A stretch of 64,000 nt of DNA from an uncultured Lachnospiraceae bacterium (GCA_934364805.1 CAKRMH010000006.1:76930-140929), one strand, 5' to 3'; positions 43,518-53,760 are shown, numbered from the stretch's first letter. The notes: generated by a model from the sequence alone, not told the origin. Program-made: numbers and translations.

Positions 43518-44696
43518 TTAATGATGGAACAAACGAATTCCAGTAAAACTCATAACCATTCCATATTTATTGCAGGTATCGATTACATGATCATCACGGA
43601 TCGATCCTCCCGGCTCTGCAACATAAGACACACCACTCTTATGCGCACGCTCAATGTTGTCTCCGAATGGGAAGAATGCATCTGATCCAAGCGCAACACC
43701 GGTATTTTTATCCAGCCATGCTCTCTTTTCTTCTGCTGTAAAAACTGCAGGTTTTACTTTAAAGATCTTCTGCCATTCTCCTTCTGCAAGAACATCCATG
43801 TAATCTTCTCCCATGTAAAGGTCGATCGCATTGTCTCTGTCTGCACGACGGATTCCGTCTACAAACTGAAGACCAAGAACCTGTGGAGACTGACGCAGCC
43901 ACCAGTTATCTGCCTTTGATCCTGCAAGACGTGTACAGTGGATTCGTGACTGCTGACCAGCTCCGATACCGATTGCCTGTCCGCCTTTTACATAACATAC
44001 GGAATTTGACTGTGTATATTTTAATGTGATCATTGCAATTGCAAGATCAATCTTAGCCTGATCCGGAAGTTCTTTATTCTCTGTAACGATATTGTCAAAG
44101 AACTTATCATCGATGTTCAGTTCATTTCTTCCCTGCTCAAAAGTAATACCAAATACCTGTTTTCTTTCGATTGGAGCCGGCTCATAAGCTGGATCGATCT
44201 CGATCACACAGTAATTGCCTTTCTTTTTTGCTTTTAAAATCTCAAGAGCTTCTTCTGTATAACCTGGTGCAATCACACCGTCAGATACTTCTCTTTTGAT
44301 TACAAGTGCTGTTTCTTTATCACATACATCGGATAAAGAAATAAAATCACCAAATGATGACATACGGTCAGCGCCTCTTGCTCTGATATATGCATTTGCA
44401 AGCGGTGTAAACTCGATGTCCAGATCATCTACCCAGTAGATCTTTTTTTCAACATCGCTGAGTGGAAGTCCTACTGCTGCACCTGCCGGTGATACATGTT
44501 TAAATGAAGTAGCTGCTGGAAGGCCAGTTGCTTTCTTTAATTCACGAACAAGCTGCCATCCATTAAATGCATCTAAAAAATTGATATATCCAGCTCTTCC
44601 GTTTAAAACCTTAATTGGAAGTTCTCCGTTCTCCATATAGATTCTGGAAGGTTTCTGATTTGGGTTACATCCGTATTTTAATTCATATTCCTGCAT
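43518..44696 (-). CDS. Stand-alone AICAR formyltransferase (phosphoribosylaminoimidazolecarboxamide formyltransferase)
   Basis: Adds the last one-carbon unit in purine synthesis (AICAR to FAICAR, 10-formyl-THF). The 392-residue protein corresponds to the C-terminal transformylase domain of PurH alone: it begins LKYGCNPNQKPS and keeps the Lys-His catalytic pair in SFKHVSPAGAAVG (about 66-78) and the YTQSNSVCYVKGGQAIGIGAGQQSRIHC segment split over 240-270. The cyclohydrolase half of PurH is missing and is supplied by the separate gene 47 bases upstream. A terminator follows. Confidence 0.95.
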   Translation of the reverse strand: MQEYELKYGCNPNQKPSRIYMENGELPIKVLNGRAGYINFLDAFNGWQLVRELKKATGLPAATSFKHVSPAGAAVGLPLSDVEKKIYWVDDLDIEFTPLANAYIRARGADRMSSFGDFISLSDVCDKETALVIKREVSDGVIAPGYTEEALEILKAKKKGNYCVIEIDPAYEPAPIERKQVFGITFEQGRNELNIDDKFFDNIVTENKELPDQAKIDLAIAMITLKYTQSNSVCYVKGGQAIGIGAGQQSRIHCTRLAGSKADNWWLRQSPQVLGLQFVDGIRRADRDNAIDLYMGEDYMDVLAEGEWQKIFKVKPAVFTAEEKRAWLDKNTGVALGSDAFFPFGDNIERAHKSGVSYVAEPGGSIRDDHVIDTCNKYGMVMSFTGIRLFHH

Positions 44697-44743
44697 GATT
44701 TCTGCTCCTATTCCACTTTTCTATTGAATATCCCATCAAAGAT

Positions 44744-45457
44744 TTATTTATTCTTGTTAATAATTCTGGATTCGTATTTGCCAGTCTCAATATCAATATA
44801 TCTTACAAACAGGGAAACCTTATTGTCCTCATCCAGGTTCTCCCATACGAGTTTTGCAAATGTATCAATATCCCCATCGATATCCACACATACCGGTTCT
44901 CCTTCAAAGCTTGGAAGTGGATTACCGTCTCCCATATAAGTATGGATAAAACGTCCCTCTCCAGCCTTAGGATTCTCATATGCAAACGTATACCGGTTGC
45001 AGCTGTCCGGATCACCGTTGTTACTCTTTAAAATAGACATTGCATAATTGAATTTTCCTTCTTCAATATGCATAATTCCGGAAATACGTGGTGTATAATT
45101 TGGCGCATCCGGCTCAAATTCACGTGTTCTGAGTGCCTGTTCAAAAGTCTGCTGTTTGTCCATAAGATCATAAATAGTATCTGTCTGATCTCCGTTTGTT
45201 ACGATTGTTTTATTTCCAAGTACACGAACCGGTGCATAAATGATCAGACTTGGATCACTTAATTTTGATGGATCAAATGCCTGTGTACGGATGCCTTCTC
45301 CGTCTTCCACAAATACTCGATTACGGCTATTCTCACTTCTTCCCATAATAAAATATGCAGTCACTGCTGATTTGCCATCTTTGGATCTTCCAATTACAAT
45401 TCCTCTTCCAGGATAGGAAGTTGCTGATAACTCATCTTTTAAAGACATCTTTTTCAT
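44744..45457 (-). CDS. purO: Archaeal-type IMP cyclohydrolase
   Basis: Closes the ring of FAICAR to IMP, completing the purine nucleus. The 237-residue protein is of the PurO kind described in archaea, not the PurH N-terminal domain: YPGRGIVIGRS (about 14-24), AYFIMGRSENSRNRVF (about 34-49) and NYTPRISGI. GAGAGG lies 8 bases before the ATG. It forms a two-gene operon with the formyltransferase, which together replace bifunctional PurH. Confidence 0.92.
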   Translation of the reverse strand: MKKMSLKDELSATSYPGRGIVIGRSKDGKSAVTAYFIMGRSENSRNRVFVEDGEGIRTQAFDPSKLSDPSLIIYAPVRVLGNKTIVTNGDQTDTIYDLMDKQQTFEQALRTREFEPDAPNYTPRISGIMHIEEGKFNYAMSILKSNNGDPDSCNRYTFAYENPKAGEGRFIHTYMGDGNPLPSFEGEPVCVDIDGDIDTFAKLVWENLDEDNKVSLFVRYIDIETGKYESRIINKNK

Positions 45458-45499
45458 TTTAATTACCTCTCGTAAACTTAATTATCAATTACATGTTTC

Positions 45500-45540
45500 A
45501 TTGTAACATGACAAAATTTGATTTACAATGCGCCAGGCGC
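45500..45540 (-). promoter_or_regulatory. Promoter and adjoining palindrome of the purO operon
   Basis: On the minus strand TTGTAA (45528-45523), a 17-base spacer and TACAAT (45505-45500). GCGCCAGGCGC (45530-45540), a GC-rich palindrome in AT-rich surroundings, lies directly upstream of the -35 box and may be an operator. No PurR box or purine riboswitch was seen. Confidence 0.65.
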
Positions 45541-45594
45541 TATTAGCCTTATGAAATTATTTACTCAGTTATATTAGTTTCACTAATAAATAGT

Positions 45595-45634
45595 AAAAAC
45601 AGCCTTTGCTCTTAAAAAGCAAAGACTGTTTTTT
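45595..45634 (-). terminator. Terminator after the DUF711 gene
   Basis: On the minus strand AACAGTCTTTGC pairs with GCAAAGGCTGTT (12 positions, one mismatch) around a 9-base loop, flanked by A- and T-tracts. It ends the polA-side transcript. Confidence 0.85.
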
Positions 45635-45647
45635 AACTTCTGATCAA

Positions 45648-47012
45648 TTAGTTTTTAAAACTGTGAATTGGAGCCGGGATTCTTCCTCCACGGTTTACGA
45701 ATGCTTCACAGGAATATGGATTTACCGGCATAACCGGTGCATAACCGAATAATCCGCCAAATTCAACTTTATCCCCTACGGTCTTACCGATTGCTGGGAT
45801 CAGACGGGCTGCTGTTGTTTTCTGGTTTACCATTCCGATTGCCATTTCATCTGCGATCATTCCGGAAATTGTGGCAGCTTTTGTATCTCCAGGAATTGCG
45901 ATCATGTCAAGTCCGACAGAACATACACAAGTCATGGCTTCAAGCTTCTCAAGGCTGATTGCTCCTGCTTCTACTGCATTGATCATTCCCTGATCCTCGC
46001 TGACTGGAATAAATGCTCCGCTTAATCCGCCAACATAAGAGGATGCCATAACGCCACCTTTTTTCACCTGATCATTTAACATGGCAAGTGCAGCAGTTGT
46101 TCCAGGTGCGCCTGCATATTCCAGTCCACACTCACAGAGAATATCTGCAACACTGTCGCCGATTGCTGGTGTTGGTGCAAGCGACAGGTCCACGATACCA
46201 AATGGAATATTCATCATCTTGGATGCTTCCTGTGCAACAAGCTGACCAACCCTGGTTACCTTAAATGCTGTCTTTTTGATTGTCTCGCAGAGAACTTCAA
46301 AATTCTCTCCACGAACCTTCTCTAACGCTGTTTTTACAACACCTGGTCCGCTGACACCGACATTGATAATTGCATCTGCTTCTGTTACTCCATGGAATGC
46401 ACCTGCCATAAATGGATTATCATCCGGAGCATTACAAAATACAACAAGCTTCATGCAGTCCGCCGAATCATTATCTTTCGAAATCTCTGCGGTCTGAAGG
46501 ATAATGTCTCCCATAAGTCTTACCGCATCCATATTAATACCTGTCTTGGTGGATGCAAGGTTGACAGAACTACATACTCTCTCCGTGTTATGAAGTGCCT
46601 GAGGAATCGAACGGATCAGCATTTCGTCTGCTTTCGTCATACCCTTTGATACCAGAGCTGAATAACCACCGATCAGGTTTACTCCTACCGCTTTTGCAGC
46701 GCGGTCCATTGTTGCTGCGATCGTTGTGAAATCTTCTGGTGTCTTACATGCAGATCCTCCCACCAGAGCAATCGGCGTAACGGAAATTCTTTTATTTACG
46801 ATTGGAATCGAATAGCTTTTCTCGATTTTTTCTCCTGTTGCTACAAGATCCTTTGCAACAGTTGTAATTTTGTTATAAATATTCTGATTCAGACGATCAA
46901 GATCCGAATCAATACAATCCAAAAGGCTGATACCCAGTGTAATTGTTCTTACATCCAGGTTTTCCTTTTCGATCATTTCATTGGTTTCCTGTACTTCCCA
47001 GCTGTTAATCAT
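45648..47012 (-). CDS. PFL/DUF711 (UPF0210) family protein
   Basis: A 454-residue protein of the UPF0210 family, distantly related to glycyl radical enzymes by fold but without a recognisable C-terminal glycyl motif. Family marks: [35 protein letters not shown] and [15 protein letters not shown] near the end. GGAGG lies 9 bases before the ATG. It always travels with an ACT-domain gene such as the one 29 bases upstream; the function is unknown. Confidence 0.93.
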   Translation of the reverse strand: MINSWEVQETNEMIEKENLDVRTITLGISLLDCIDSDLDRLNQNIYNKITTVAKDLVATGEKIEKSYSIPIVNKRISVTPIALVGGSACKTPEDFTTIAATMDRAAKAVGVNLIGGYSALVSKGMTKADEMLIRSIPQALHNTERVCSSVNLASTKTGINMDAVRLMGDIILQTAEISKDNDSADCMKLVVFCNAPDDNPFMAGAFHGVTEADAIINVGVSGPGVVKTALEKVRGENFEVLCETIKKTAFKVTRVGQLVAQEASKMMNIPFGIVDLSLAPTPAIGDSVADILCECGLEYAGAPGTTAALAMLNDQVKKGGVMASSYVGGLSGAFIPVSEDQGMINAVEAGAISLEKLEAMTCVCSVGLDMIAIPGDTKAATISGMIADEMAIGMVNQKTTAARLIPAIGKTVGDKVEFGGLFGYAPVMPVNPYSCEAFVNRGGRIPAPIHSFKN

Positions 47013-47041
47013 TATTTGCTTTCCTCCATGTTAAGATCTGA

Positions 47042-47326
47042 TTAGATACGATGCATTTTTTCGAAGATTTCTTCTCTCTGGCATTTGATTGAAACGCCGA
47101 TTTCTTCTCCCAATGCTTCCATCTCGCTGGAAATGTCTGCAAAATGTTTTTTTGCGGAAGCCATATCAACGATCATCATCATGTTAAAATAACCGGAAAC
47201 GATTGTCTGCGAAATGTCTAACACATTTACACCATTGTCTGCCAGATAGGTGCATACTCGTGCAATGATACCTACGGTATCTTTACCAACTACTGTAATG
47301 ATTGTTTTGTCCATTGTTTTTTCCAT
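47042..47326 (-). CDS. ACT-domain protein (UPF0237)
   Basis: A 94-residue single ACT domain (IITVVGKDTVGIIARVCTYL, then NVLDISQTI). ACT domains bind amino acids as regulators; this one is the family partner of UPF0210 proteins and probably regulates the downstream product. AAAGGAG lies 7 bases before the ATG. Confidence 0.93.
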   Translation of the reverse strand: MEKTMDKTIITVVGKDTVGIIARVCTYLADNGVNVLDISQTIVSGYFNMMMIVDMASAKKHFADISSEMEALGEEIGVSIKCQREEIFEKMHRI

Positions 47327-47341
47327 AATAATCTCCTTTTA

Positions 47342-48145
47342 CTATTCTGCACGGATAATCGGGGAAACCGCATCCCTCTTTGCAACATACATTGGGAAAT
47401 CATCTGCCCGGTATGGGTTATCTCCCTGTGTTACTTCCAGACGCACTGTCTCATAAGCCAGTTCCTCGTAATTGTTTTCCTTACTCAGATGTCCCAACAT
47501 AATTGTGCCAAATTTATCATGAAGAAGCTGACCAAGCAGCTGGCCGCTCCGTTCATTCGATAGATGTCCCCTGTCTCCAAGGATTCTTTGTTTTAACGGG
47601 TATGGATAGGATCCTACCTGAAGCATATGTATATCATGATTTGCCTCTAACAGAAGCGCATCCAGATTCTGCAGTTTATCAATGATCTTCTGGTCATAAT
47701 TGCCAAGATCAGTCACTACAGCCATGGTATGTCTGCTTTCCGAAACTTTATATGCGACCGGTTCTGCCGCATCATGTGAGATTGCGATCGGCTCAATTTC
47801 CAGATCTCCAACCTTAAAATTCTCTTCTTCATGGATTTCATGAAAAAGCTCATGATCTATTTTACCAACTGATTTGGTATTTTTTATTGCTCCAATCGTA
47901 CCAGGTGTTGCATAGATTGGCAAGCCATAACGCCTTGCCATTACTCCCAGTCCCGCAATGTGATCAACATGCTCATGCGTCACCATAATTCCATCCAGTT
48001 CATCTGCTTTCAGACCAATGGCATTCAGACCATTTTCGATACGCTTTCCGCTGATTCCTGCATCAATCAGGACATGGTGATCATCAGAACCTACGCAGAT
48101 ACAGTTTCCACTGCTTCCGCTTGCAATACTGCATAACTCTAACAT
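47342..48145 (-). CDS. Metallo-beta-lactamase-fold hydrolase (YycJ/WalJ-like)
   Basis: A 267-residue MBL-fold protein: the zinc motif HEHVDH (about 58-63), preceded by ASGSSGNC and LIDAGIS, with further metal positions in SHDAAEP and GHLSKENN. YycJ/WalJ relatives are 5'-3' exonucleases or phosphodiesterases with a role in DNA end processing. The ATG at 48145 comes one base after the FtsA-like stop; a longer reading extends 25 residues back into that gene and is rejected. Confidence 0.92.
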   Translation of the reverse strand: MLELCSIASGSSGNCICVGSDDHHVLIDAGISGKRIENGLNAIGLKADELDGIMVTHEHVDHIAGLGVMARRYGLPIYATPGTIGAIKNTKSVGKIDHELFHEIHEEENFKVGDLEIEPIAISHDAAEPVAYKVSESRHTMAVVTDLGNYDQKIIDKLQNLDALLLEANHDIHMLQVGSYPYPLKQRILGDRGHLSNERSGQLLGQLLHDKFGTIMLGHLSKENNYEELAYETVRLEVTQGDNPYRADDFPMYVAKRDAVSPIIRAE

Positions 48146-48146
48146 C

Positions 48147-50384
48147 TTATTTCTCTTCCCAATATACTTCAATCTGGTCTCCGTTATGAAGTGCCGCCAT
48201 ATATGGAGCTTCCGCACCATTCAGCCTGGTGACTATGGCTCTTCCTCTTCCGTCATTCAGATTAAAATCTATTTTATCAAATATATCTACAAAAATATAG
48301 GATTCTTTTCCGGTCATCTGAACCGGCTCATGATTTACATACACGGTAATGTCATCCGAAGCTGGCCAAACATCTGCATCTATGTCTTTTGCGTTCTCTG
48401 CTTTGGCAGGGGTTTCATGCTCTCCAAATTCAGCTTCAAGGCGCTGCAGTTCCGCTTCCATCGCATGATTGACATCTGGCTCTGCGGTATCGGTTTTATC
48501 CTTTTCTGCCTCCTGTACCGTGTCATGATCCTCCTGTTCGGTATCTTCCAAAACCACTTCCTGTTCTTCCTGCACCGGTTCTTCATCCACATAAATATCT
48601 TCCGAATAGGTGCGCCCATAAGATAAAACCGTCCAGTCGATGGAAAAATTCTCATATACAAGAGAATTCATATCTGCCACACGGTTATTCACAAGAATCT
48701 GATAATCCTGATTTACTTCAATATCCATAAATTCAGCTACCTGTTCTACCGTATAAAAGCTTCGTGTTTCAATCTGGTCACCCTCTTGAATCTCATACGA
48801 TTCCGGCTCCAGATTGCCATTGACTTCCACAAATTTCGGACAAATAATATGTTTTCCATTTACGGTAAAAGCAATGGTAGACGAGGTATATTCTTCTAAC
48901 TGGCTGATCTTATAGCTTGCAGCATCTCCTGCCGTCGAAGGCTCGATCGTAACCTCACAATTCGGTTCAAGCTTGGTATTGATATTCGCCGGTCTTCCAT
49001 TCATTGTCACAATGGCCGGCTCTCCTGCTTCGCCTCTGACGATTCTGGCATTTCCGTTTACCATAAAATTAATCGGAACGCCACGCTTTGGAAACAGCTG
49101 ATCATTCGGGAATCCTGCCTGAAGTGCTGCATCCACGATCGTCAGTCTGTTATTATCATATAATTTTAACCGCTCTCCGTTAAAACGGACCATAATAAAA
49201 TTATTTTTCTGGTCATAGTAATTCAGACAGATACCGATTGGTGTCACAAGGAGCGGATCCTTCCTGATTCCAGGCTGTTCAAAAGTAACTTCTTTTAGGA
49301 CTTCCTCTCCTCTTAAAGCGACACGTTCCTTTGGAAGTTCCAAAAACTCTGCGAGTTTGTCGGTAAATCCATGAATCTTACCACCGCCACCTACAACAAA
49401 GATTGCACTGACCGGCTGGTCTCCGTTCAGTTCACGGATTTTACCAGCAACTTCATTGGCGATCTTCTCTGTAACCGGTGCTGTAACATCCCATACTTCC
49501 TGCGAAGAAATTGTATGGGAAATACTCATAATATCTTCATACGTAATCTCCTCACCGGTTGTAGAAGCAAGCTTCATGGCTTCTGCCGTATTAAAATCCA
49601 CAAGGTAATGCTGTACAATCAATTCGGTCAGTTCATCGCCTGCATATGGAATCATACCGTATGCAATAATACTGCCATCACGTGTAATCGAAATATCGGA
49701 GGTTCCTGCTCCGACATCGACAAGTGCGATATTCAACATACGATAACTCTCCGGAATTGCTACATCAATTGCAGCAATTGGCTCGAGTGTCATATTTGCA
49801 ACATTTAATCCAGCCTGTGTCACTGCTGCATATAATCCGTCTACAACATCCTCCGGAAGGAATGTAACAATAATATCCTCACCAATCTTGTCTGCCTTAT
49901 GTCCGACGATCTGAATAAATACCTCATCATTTAAAAAGGATTTCATAACAGAATATCCGACACAGTAAAAATGATATTTGGTATCATTCTGTTCTTTTAA
50001 GATTTCCTGGGCTTTTTCAATGCCAAGAAGATCCAGTGTATGCACATCTTCATCGGTAATGACCGATTCTTCCGGATATTCATACTCCACATGCGTCGTG
50101 ACTGTCTTTAACACACGGCCGGCAGCAGCAATACATACTTCCTTCAACGGATGTCCGATCTGTCTTTCCAGATCTTCTTTCACTGCTTCAATTGTTCTTG
50201 CCACTCGTCCGATATCATGGATCTGTCCATCGAGCATGGCCCTTGTCTCATGTTCTTTCGAATATTGTGCTGTGACGATAAACTCCCCCTCTTCCGTGCG
50301 GTAGCCCACCGTTCCCACAACATTTCTTGTTCCAATATCCAATCCAAATACCAGTGTATCCTGGTCTTTTTGTACATCACTCAT
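48147..50384 (-). CDS. FtsA-like actin-family protein with long beta-grasp-like C-terminal tail
   Basis: A 745-residue protein. The N-terminal 390 residues are an FtsA/PilM-type actin fold: GLDIGTRNVVG (about 14-24), the inserted 1C-like part, VDVGAGTSDIS (about 222-232) and VGGGGKIHG (about 335). The remaining 350 residues have no counterpart in FtsA: they hold several repeats that look like ubiquitin/ThiS-type beta-grasp units (each with VNG...GDQIE-like ends near 470, 545 and 740) and an acidic linker at about 615-670. The amphipathic membrane anchor of FtsA is not seen. It lies between coaE and the MBL gene. Function unknown; a scaffold in division or envelope assembly is a guess. Confidence 0.8.
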   Translation of the reverse strand: MSDVQKDQDTLVFGLDIGTRNVVGTVGYRTEEGEFIVTAQYSKEHETRAMLDGQIHDIGRVARTIEAVKEDLERQIGHPLKEVCIAAAGRVLKTVTTHVEYEYPEESVITDEDVHTLDLLGIEKAQEILKEQNDTKYHFYCVGYSVMKSFLNDEVFIQIVGHKADKIGEDIIVTFLPEDVVDGLYAAVTQAGLNVANMTLEPIAAIDVAIPESYRMLNIALVDVGAGTSDISITRDGSIIAYGMIPYAGDELTELIVQHYLVDFNTAEAMKLASTTGEEITYEDIMSISHTISSQEVWDVTAPVTEKIANEVAGKIRELNGDQPVSAIFVVGGGGKIHGFTDKLAEFLELPKERVALRGEEVLKEVTFEQPGIRKDPLLVTPIGICLNYYDQKNNFIMVRFNGERLKLYDNNRLTIVDAALQAGFPNDQLFPKRGVPINFMVNGNARIVRGEAGEPAIVTMNGRPANINTKLEPNCEVTIEPSTAGDAASYKISQLEEYTSSTIAFTVNGKHIICPKFVEVNGNLEPESYEIQEGDQIETRSFYTVEQVAEFMDIEVNQDYQILVNNRVADMNSLVYENFSIDWTVLSYGRTYSEDIYVDEEPVQEEQEVVLEDTEQEDHDTVQEAEKDKTDTAEPDVNHAMEAELQRLEAEFGEHETPAKAENAKDIDADVWPASDDITVYVNHEPVQMTGKESYIFVDIFDKIDFNLNDGRGRAIVTRLNGAEAPYMAALHNGDQIEVYWEEK

Positions 50385-50389
50385 CGGCC

Positions 50390-50983
50390 TTATCCCTTCA
50401 AAGCTTTCTCAATCTGTAAATATGTGTCATCCAGTCCGCTGTTATTGTCTATGACTACCTTACAATATCTGCGATATTCCTCTTCTTTCAGCTGACTGGC
50501 GAATATGCCATCAATTTTCCCATCGGAATATCCTCTTGATTCTTTCAGACGGCACCTCCGATTCTCCTCACTTGTATAAATATACCAGAGTTCATCACAA
50601 ATTTCATCATAATGTTCTTCAATTAAAAGAGCTGCCTCCAGAACCAGGCAGGACAACTGTCCTCTTGCCTTCTCCAGACGGTATTGTTCCTTCACATATT
50701 CCTTTACCGCCGGATGGACGATCCCATTCATCTTTTCACGTTTTTTTTCATCTGAAAAAATAACGAAAGCAAGCTTCCCACGGTCAAATTCTCCCGATGC
50801 ATCTAAAATATCAGCATCCTTAAATGCCGCAAGGATCTTATCATAACAGGCAGTCCCCCTTTTCATCAGTTCATGTGCGATCTCATCTGCAAGCATGACC
50901 CGTATGTCCGGTTTCTGATCCAGATAAGAAAGAATTGCTGATTTTCCAGCTCCAACTCCACCTGTGATTCCTATAAACTTCAT
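50390..50983 (-). CDS. coaE: Dephospho-CoA kinase
   Basis: Last step of coenzyme A synthesis: phosphorylates the 3'-OH of dephospho-CoA. 197 residues, P-loop GGVGAGKSAIL (about 7-17), LADEIAHEL and the lid region with RCRLKESRGYS. Sits 10 bases after polA and 5 before the FtsA-like gene, in the same transcript. The polA-coaE pairing is common in Firmicutes. Confidence 0.95.
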   Translation of the reverse strand: MKFIGITGGVGAGKSAILSYLDQKPDIRVMLADEIAHELMKRGTACYDKILAAFKDADILDASGEFDRGKLAFVIFSDEKKREKMNGIVHPAVKEYVKEQYRLEKARGQLSCLVLEAALLIEEHYDEICDELWYIYTSEENRRCRLKESRGYSDGKIDGIFASQLKEEEYRRYCKVVIDNNSGLDDTYLQIEKALKG

Positions 50984-50993
50984 GGTCTACTCC

Positions 50994-53744
50994 TTAATGT
51001 GCTTCATACCAGTTTTCACCGGATTCTGTATCAATTTCCAGACATACTGCAAGATCTGCAGCCTGCTGCATTTCCTCAGCAAGGATTTTCTCCACCTGTT
51101 CTTTCTCTTCTTTGTATGTCTCGACCAGCAGTTCGTCATGTACCTGAAGAAGCAGTCTGGATCTGCAATTTTCTTTCATGAGCCTGTCATGCACACGGAT
51201 CATGGCAATCTTGATAATGTCTGCTGCAGTTCCCTGAATCGGTGAATTCATTGCCACCCGTTCTCCAAACGATCTTTGCATAAAATTGCTGGAGGAAAGT
51301 TCAGGAACCGGTCTTCTTCTTCCAAATAACGTCGTTGTATATCCTTTTTCTTTTGCGTCCTTTACTGTCTGATCTAAAAATTCCTTGATCTTCGGATAGG
51401 TTGCAAAATAACGGTCAATGTACTCTGCCGCTTCCTTTCTGCTGATACTAAGATCCTGACTGAGTCCGAAAGAGCTGATCCCGTATACGATCCCAAAATT
51501 AACAGCCTTCGCATTCCTTCGCTGAAGAGGTGTGACCTCATCAAACGGAACATGAAATACCTGTGAAGCAGTAATCCTGTGGATGTCCGAATGCTGTCTG
51601 TATGCATCGATCAGCTGCCTGTCACCTGACATGGATGCAAGAACACGAAGTTCAATCTGTGAATAATCCGAATCCACAAACAGGAACTCTTTTTCCGGAT
51701 GAAAAACTCTGCGGATCTCTTTGCCAAGTTCGATTCGAATCGGTATATTCTGTAAATTTGGTTCCGTGCTGCTCAGCCGCCCGGTCGCTGTTATCGTCTG
51801 ATTAAATGTGGTATGGATCTTTCCATCATCCGAAATACAGTTTGCTAGCCCATCTGCATAGGTAGATTTCAGCTTTGTAAGCTGTCTGTAGGAGAGAATG
51901 TCCGATACGATTGGATATTCCGGAGCAAGTTTTTCTAAAACCTCCGCTGAGGTAGAATATCCAGTTTTTGTCTTTTTGGCGTTCGGAAGCTGTAATTTTT
52001 CAAAAAGGATTACTCCAAGCTGCTTCGGTGAATTGATATTGAACTGTTCACCAGCCTTCTCATAAATCTGATGTTCCAGCACCGAAATAGACTCTGCAAG
52101 CCTGCTTCCATACTCTTTTAAAGCCTGTGCATCAATGGAAATTCCCTGCTTTTCCATATCAGAAAGTACAAACACCAGTGGCATCTCAATATTCTGATAC
52201 AACTCCCACATTCCCTGATCTCTTAATTCTTTTTCAAGAATTTCTGATGCTTTCCATGCTGTGTATACCTCATAACATAACGGTTTTGCCGCAGTATTTT
52301 CATCTTCTTCCAGCACCTGTTCAAATGATTTCTTTCCAAACAGCTCTGCTTTGGATGGAAGCATCATTCCGAGATACTCACTTGCAATATCTTCATATGG
52401 ATATTCGCCCTTCAGCGGATTTAAAAGATATGCAGCGATTCCGGTATCCATATATTCCTTTCGCAGATCCAGATAATGATTCCATTCCTCTTCTGTTTCA
52501 ATTGGACCTGCGGACTGACAATACTGCAGTTCCGCTTTCAGATCCGATGAGATCCATCTGGAAACCTTTGCATTCTGCCATGCATCGATAAGGAATTCAC
52601 TTGTGATTCCCTGTCCTGTCAGAAACAGATAAATATCCTCTTCTCCAAAAGCCAGTGTCATACCGGATAAAACTTCCTTTTTCCCAGTCTCAAACAGACT
52701 CAGCTGTCCACCTGGTTCCATCTGAAGTTTCTCCTTTTTCTTTCCGCTATCTGCCGGTATCAGATGAAAAGCCATGCTTTTTCCGCTGGCCTTTTTCCAG
52801 ATCCTTTCTGCCTGTTTCTGATCTTTCACGATCTGAAACTGCTCTTCCACATGAATTGCCGGAGAATCCAGCTGAAATCTTCCAAGAAGATTTTTGAATT
52901 CCAGCCGCTTGCAAAGCACATAGGCATCTTCCGTATAAAGGTCCTGAAGATCCGAAAGCTCTGCCTGATCAAACGAGTATTCAACATCTGCATCTGTGAT
53001 GATCGTTGCAAGTGTCTTACTCATAACTGCCTGATCCCAGAATTCCACGATATTTTTGGAGGCTCTTGGAGGTTTCACTTCATCTGCGTGTTCATGAACT
53101 GCTTCAATACTTCCATACTGTGCGATCAGTGCCGTCGCTGTCTTTTCTCCAATTCCGGGAACTCCTGGAATATTATCTGAGGTATCCCCCATCAATGCTT
53201 TCACATCAATAAATTCTTTTGGTGTGACCAGATAGCGTTCCTTTACATCTTTTGCATAGTAATTCTCAATCTCCGTTCCGGTTTTTTTGGTCTTTGGAAT
53301 GCGGATCTGAACATGCTCTGTAGCAAGCTGTAACAAGTCTCTGTCTCCCGAGATTACAGAAACCTCCATCCCCTCCTGTTCTCCTCTGCAGGAAAGCGTT
53401 CCAAGCACATCATCGGCCTCAAACCCCTCCTTTTCTACAATACAGATTCCCATTGCACGGAGCATTTCCTTCATAAGTGGAACCTGCTCTTTTAACTCAG
53501 GTGCCATCGGCTTCCTTGTTCCTTTGTAGCCGTCAAACATCTTATGGCGGAAAGTCGGTGCTGACAGGTCAAACGCAACCGTAAGATAATCCGGTTTTTC
53601 TTCTTCCAGAATACGGAACATAATATTTAAAAATCCATACACTGCATTTGTGTGCACTCCTTCTGCGTTTGTCAGATCCGGAAGACCGAAAAAAGCCCGG
53701 TTTAATATGCTGTGTCCATCGATCAGCACCAGTTTCTTACTCAT
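50994..53744 (-). CDS. polA: DNA polymerase I
   Basis: Replication and repair polymerase, 916 residues. The 5'-3' exonuclease (1-290) shows VAFDLSAPTFRH, EADDVLG, SGDRDLLQL and DNIPGVPGIGEK. The proofreading domain (about 300-500) is present as a fold but its DxE/DxxxD acids are missing (MAFHLIPAD where DTET would be), as in Bacillus and Thermus polymerases. The polymerase part has motif A DYSQIELR, motif B RRNAKAVNFGIVYG and motif C QVHDELL. It follows the aminopeptidase gene by 16 bases. Confidence 0.97.
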   Translation of the reverse strand: MSKKLVLIDGHSILNRAFFGLPDLTNAEGVHTNAVYGFLNIMFRILEEEKPDYLTVAFDLSAPTFRHKMFDGYKGTRKPMAPELKEQVPLMKEMLRAMGICIVEKEGFEADDVLGTLSCRGEQEGMEVSVISGDRDLLQLATEHVQIRIPKTKKTGTEIENYYAKDVKERYLVTPKEFIDVKALMGDTSDNIPGVPGIGEKTATALIAQYGSIEAVHEHADEVKPPRASKNIVEFWDQAVMSKTLATIITDADVEYSFDQAELSDLQDLYTEDAYVLCKRLEFKNLLGRFQLDSPAIHVEEQFQIVKDQKQAERIWKKASGKSMAFHLIPADSGKKKEKLQMEPGGQLSLFETGKKEVLSGMTLAFGEEDIYLFLTGQGITSEFLIDAWQNAKVSRWISSDLKAELQYCQSAGPIETEEEWNHYLDLRKEYMDTGIAAYLLNPLKGEYPYEDIASEYLGMMLPSKAELFGKKSFEQVLEEDENTAAKPLCYEVYTAWKASEILEKELRDQGMWELYQNIEMPLVFVLSDMEKQGISIDAQALKEYGSRLAESISVLEHQIYEKAGEQFNINSPKQLGVILFEKLQLPNAKKTKTGYSTSAEVLEKLAPEYPIVSDILSYRQLTKLKSTYADGLANCISDDGKIHTTFNQTITATGRLSSTEPNLQNIPIRIELGKEIRRVFHPEKEFLFVDSDYSQIELRVLASMSGDRQLIDAYRQHSDIHRITASQVFHVPFDEVTPLQRRNAKAVNFGIVYGISSFGLSQDLSISRKEAAEYIDRYFATYPKIKEFLDQTVKDAKEKGYTTTLFGRRRPVPELSSSNFMQRSFGERVAMNSPIQGTAADIIKIAMIRVHDRLMKENCRSRLLLQVHDELLVETYKEEKEQVEKILAEEMQQAADLAVCLEIDTESGENWYEAH

Positions 53745-53760
53745 TTTTAATACCTTTCTA

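Noticed and set aside
45458..45594. Purine riboswitch or PurR box before purO
   Set aside because: No three-way junction with the conserved loop pairs and no paired CGAA-type PurR boxes were visible.
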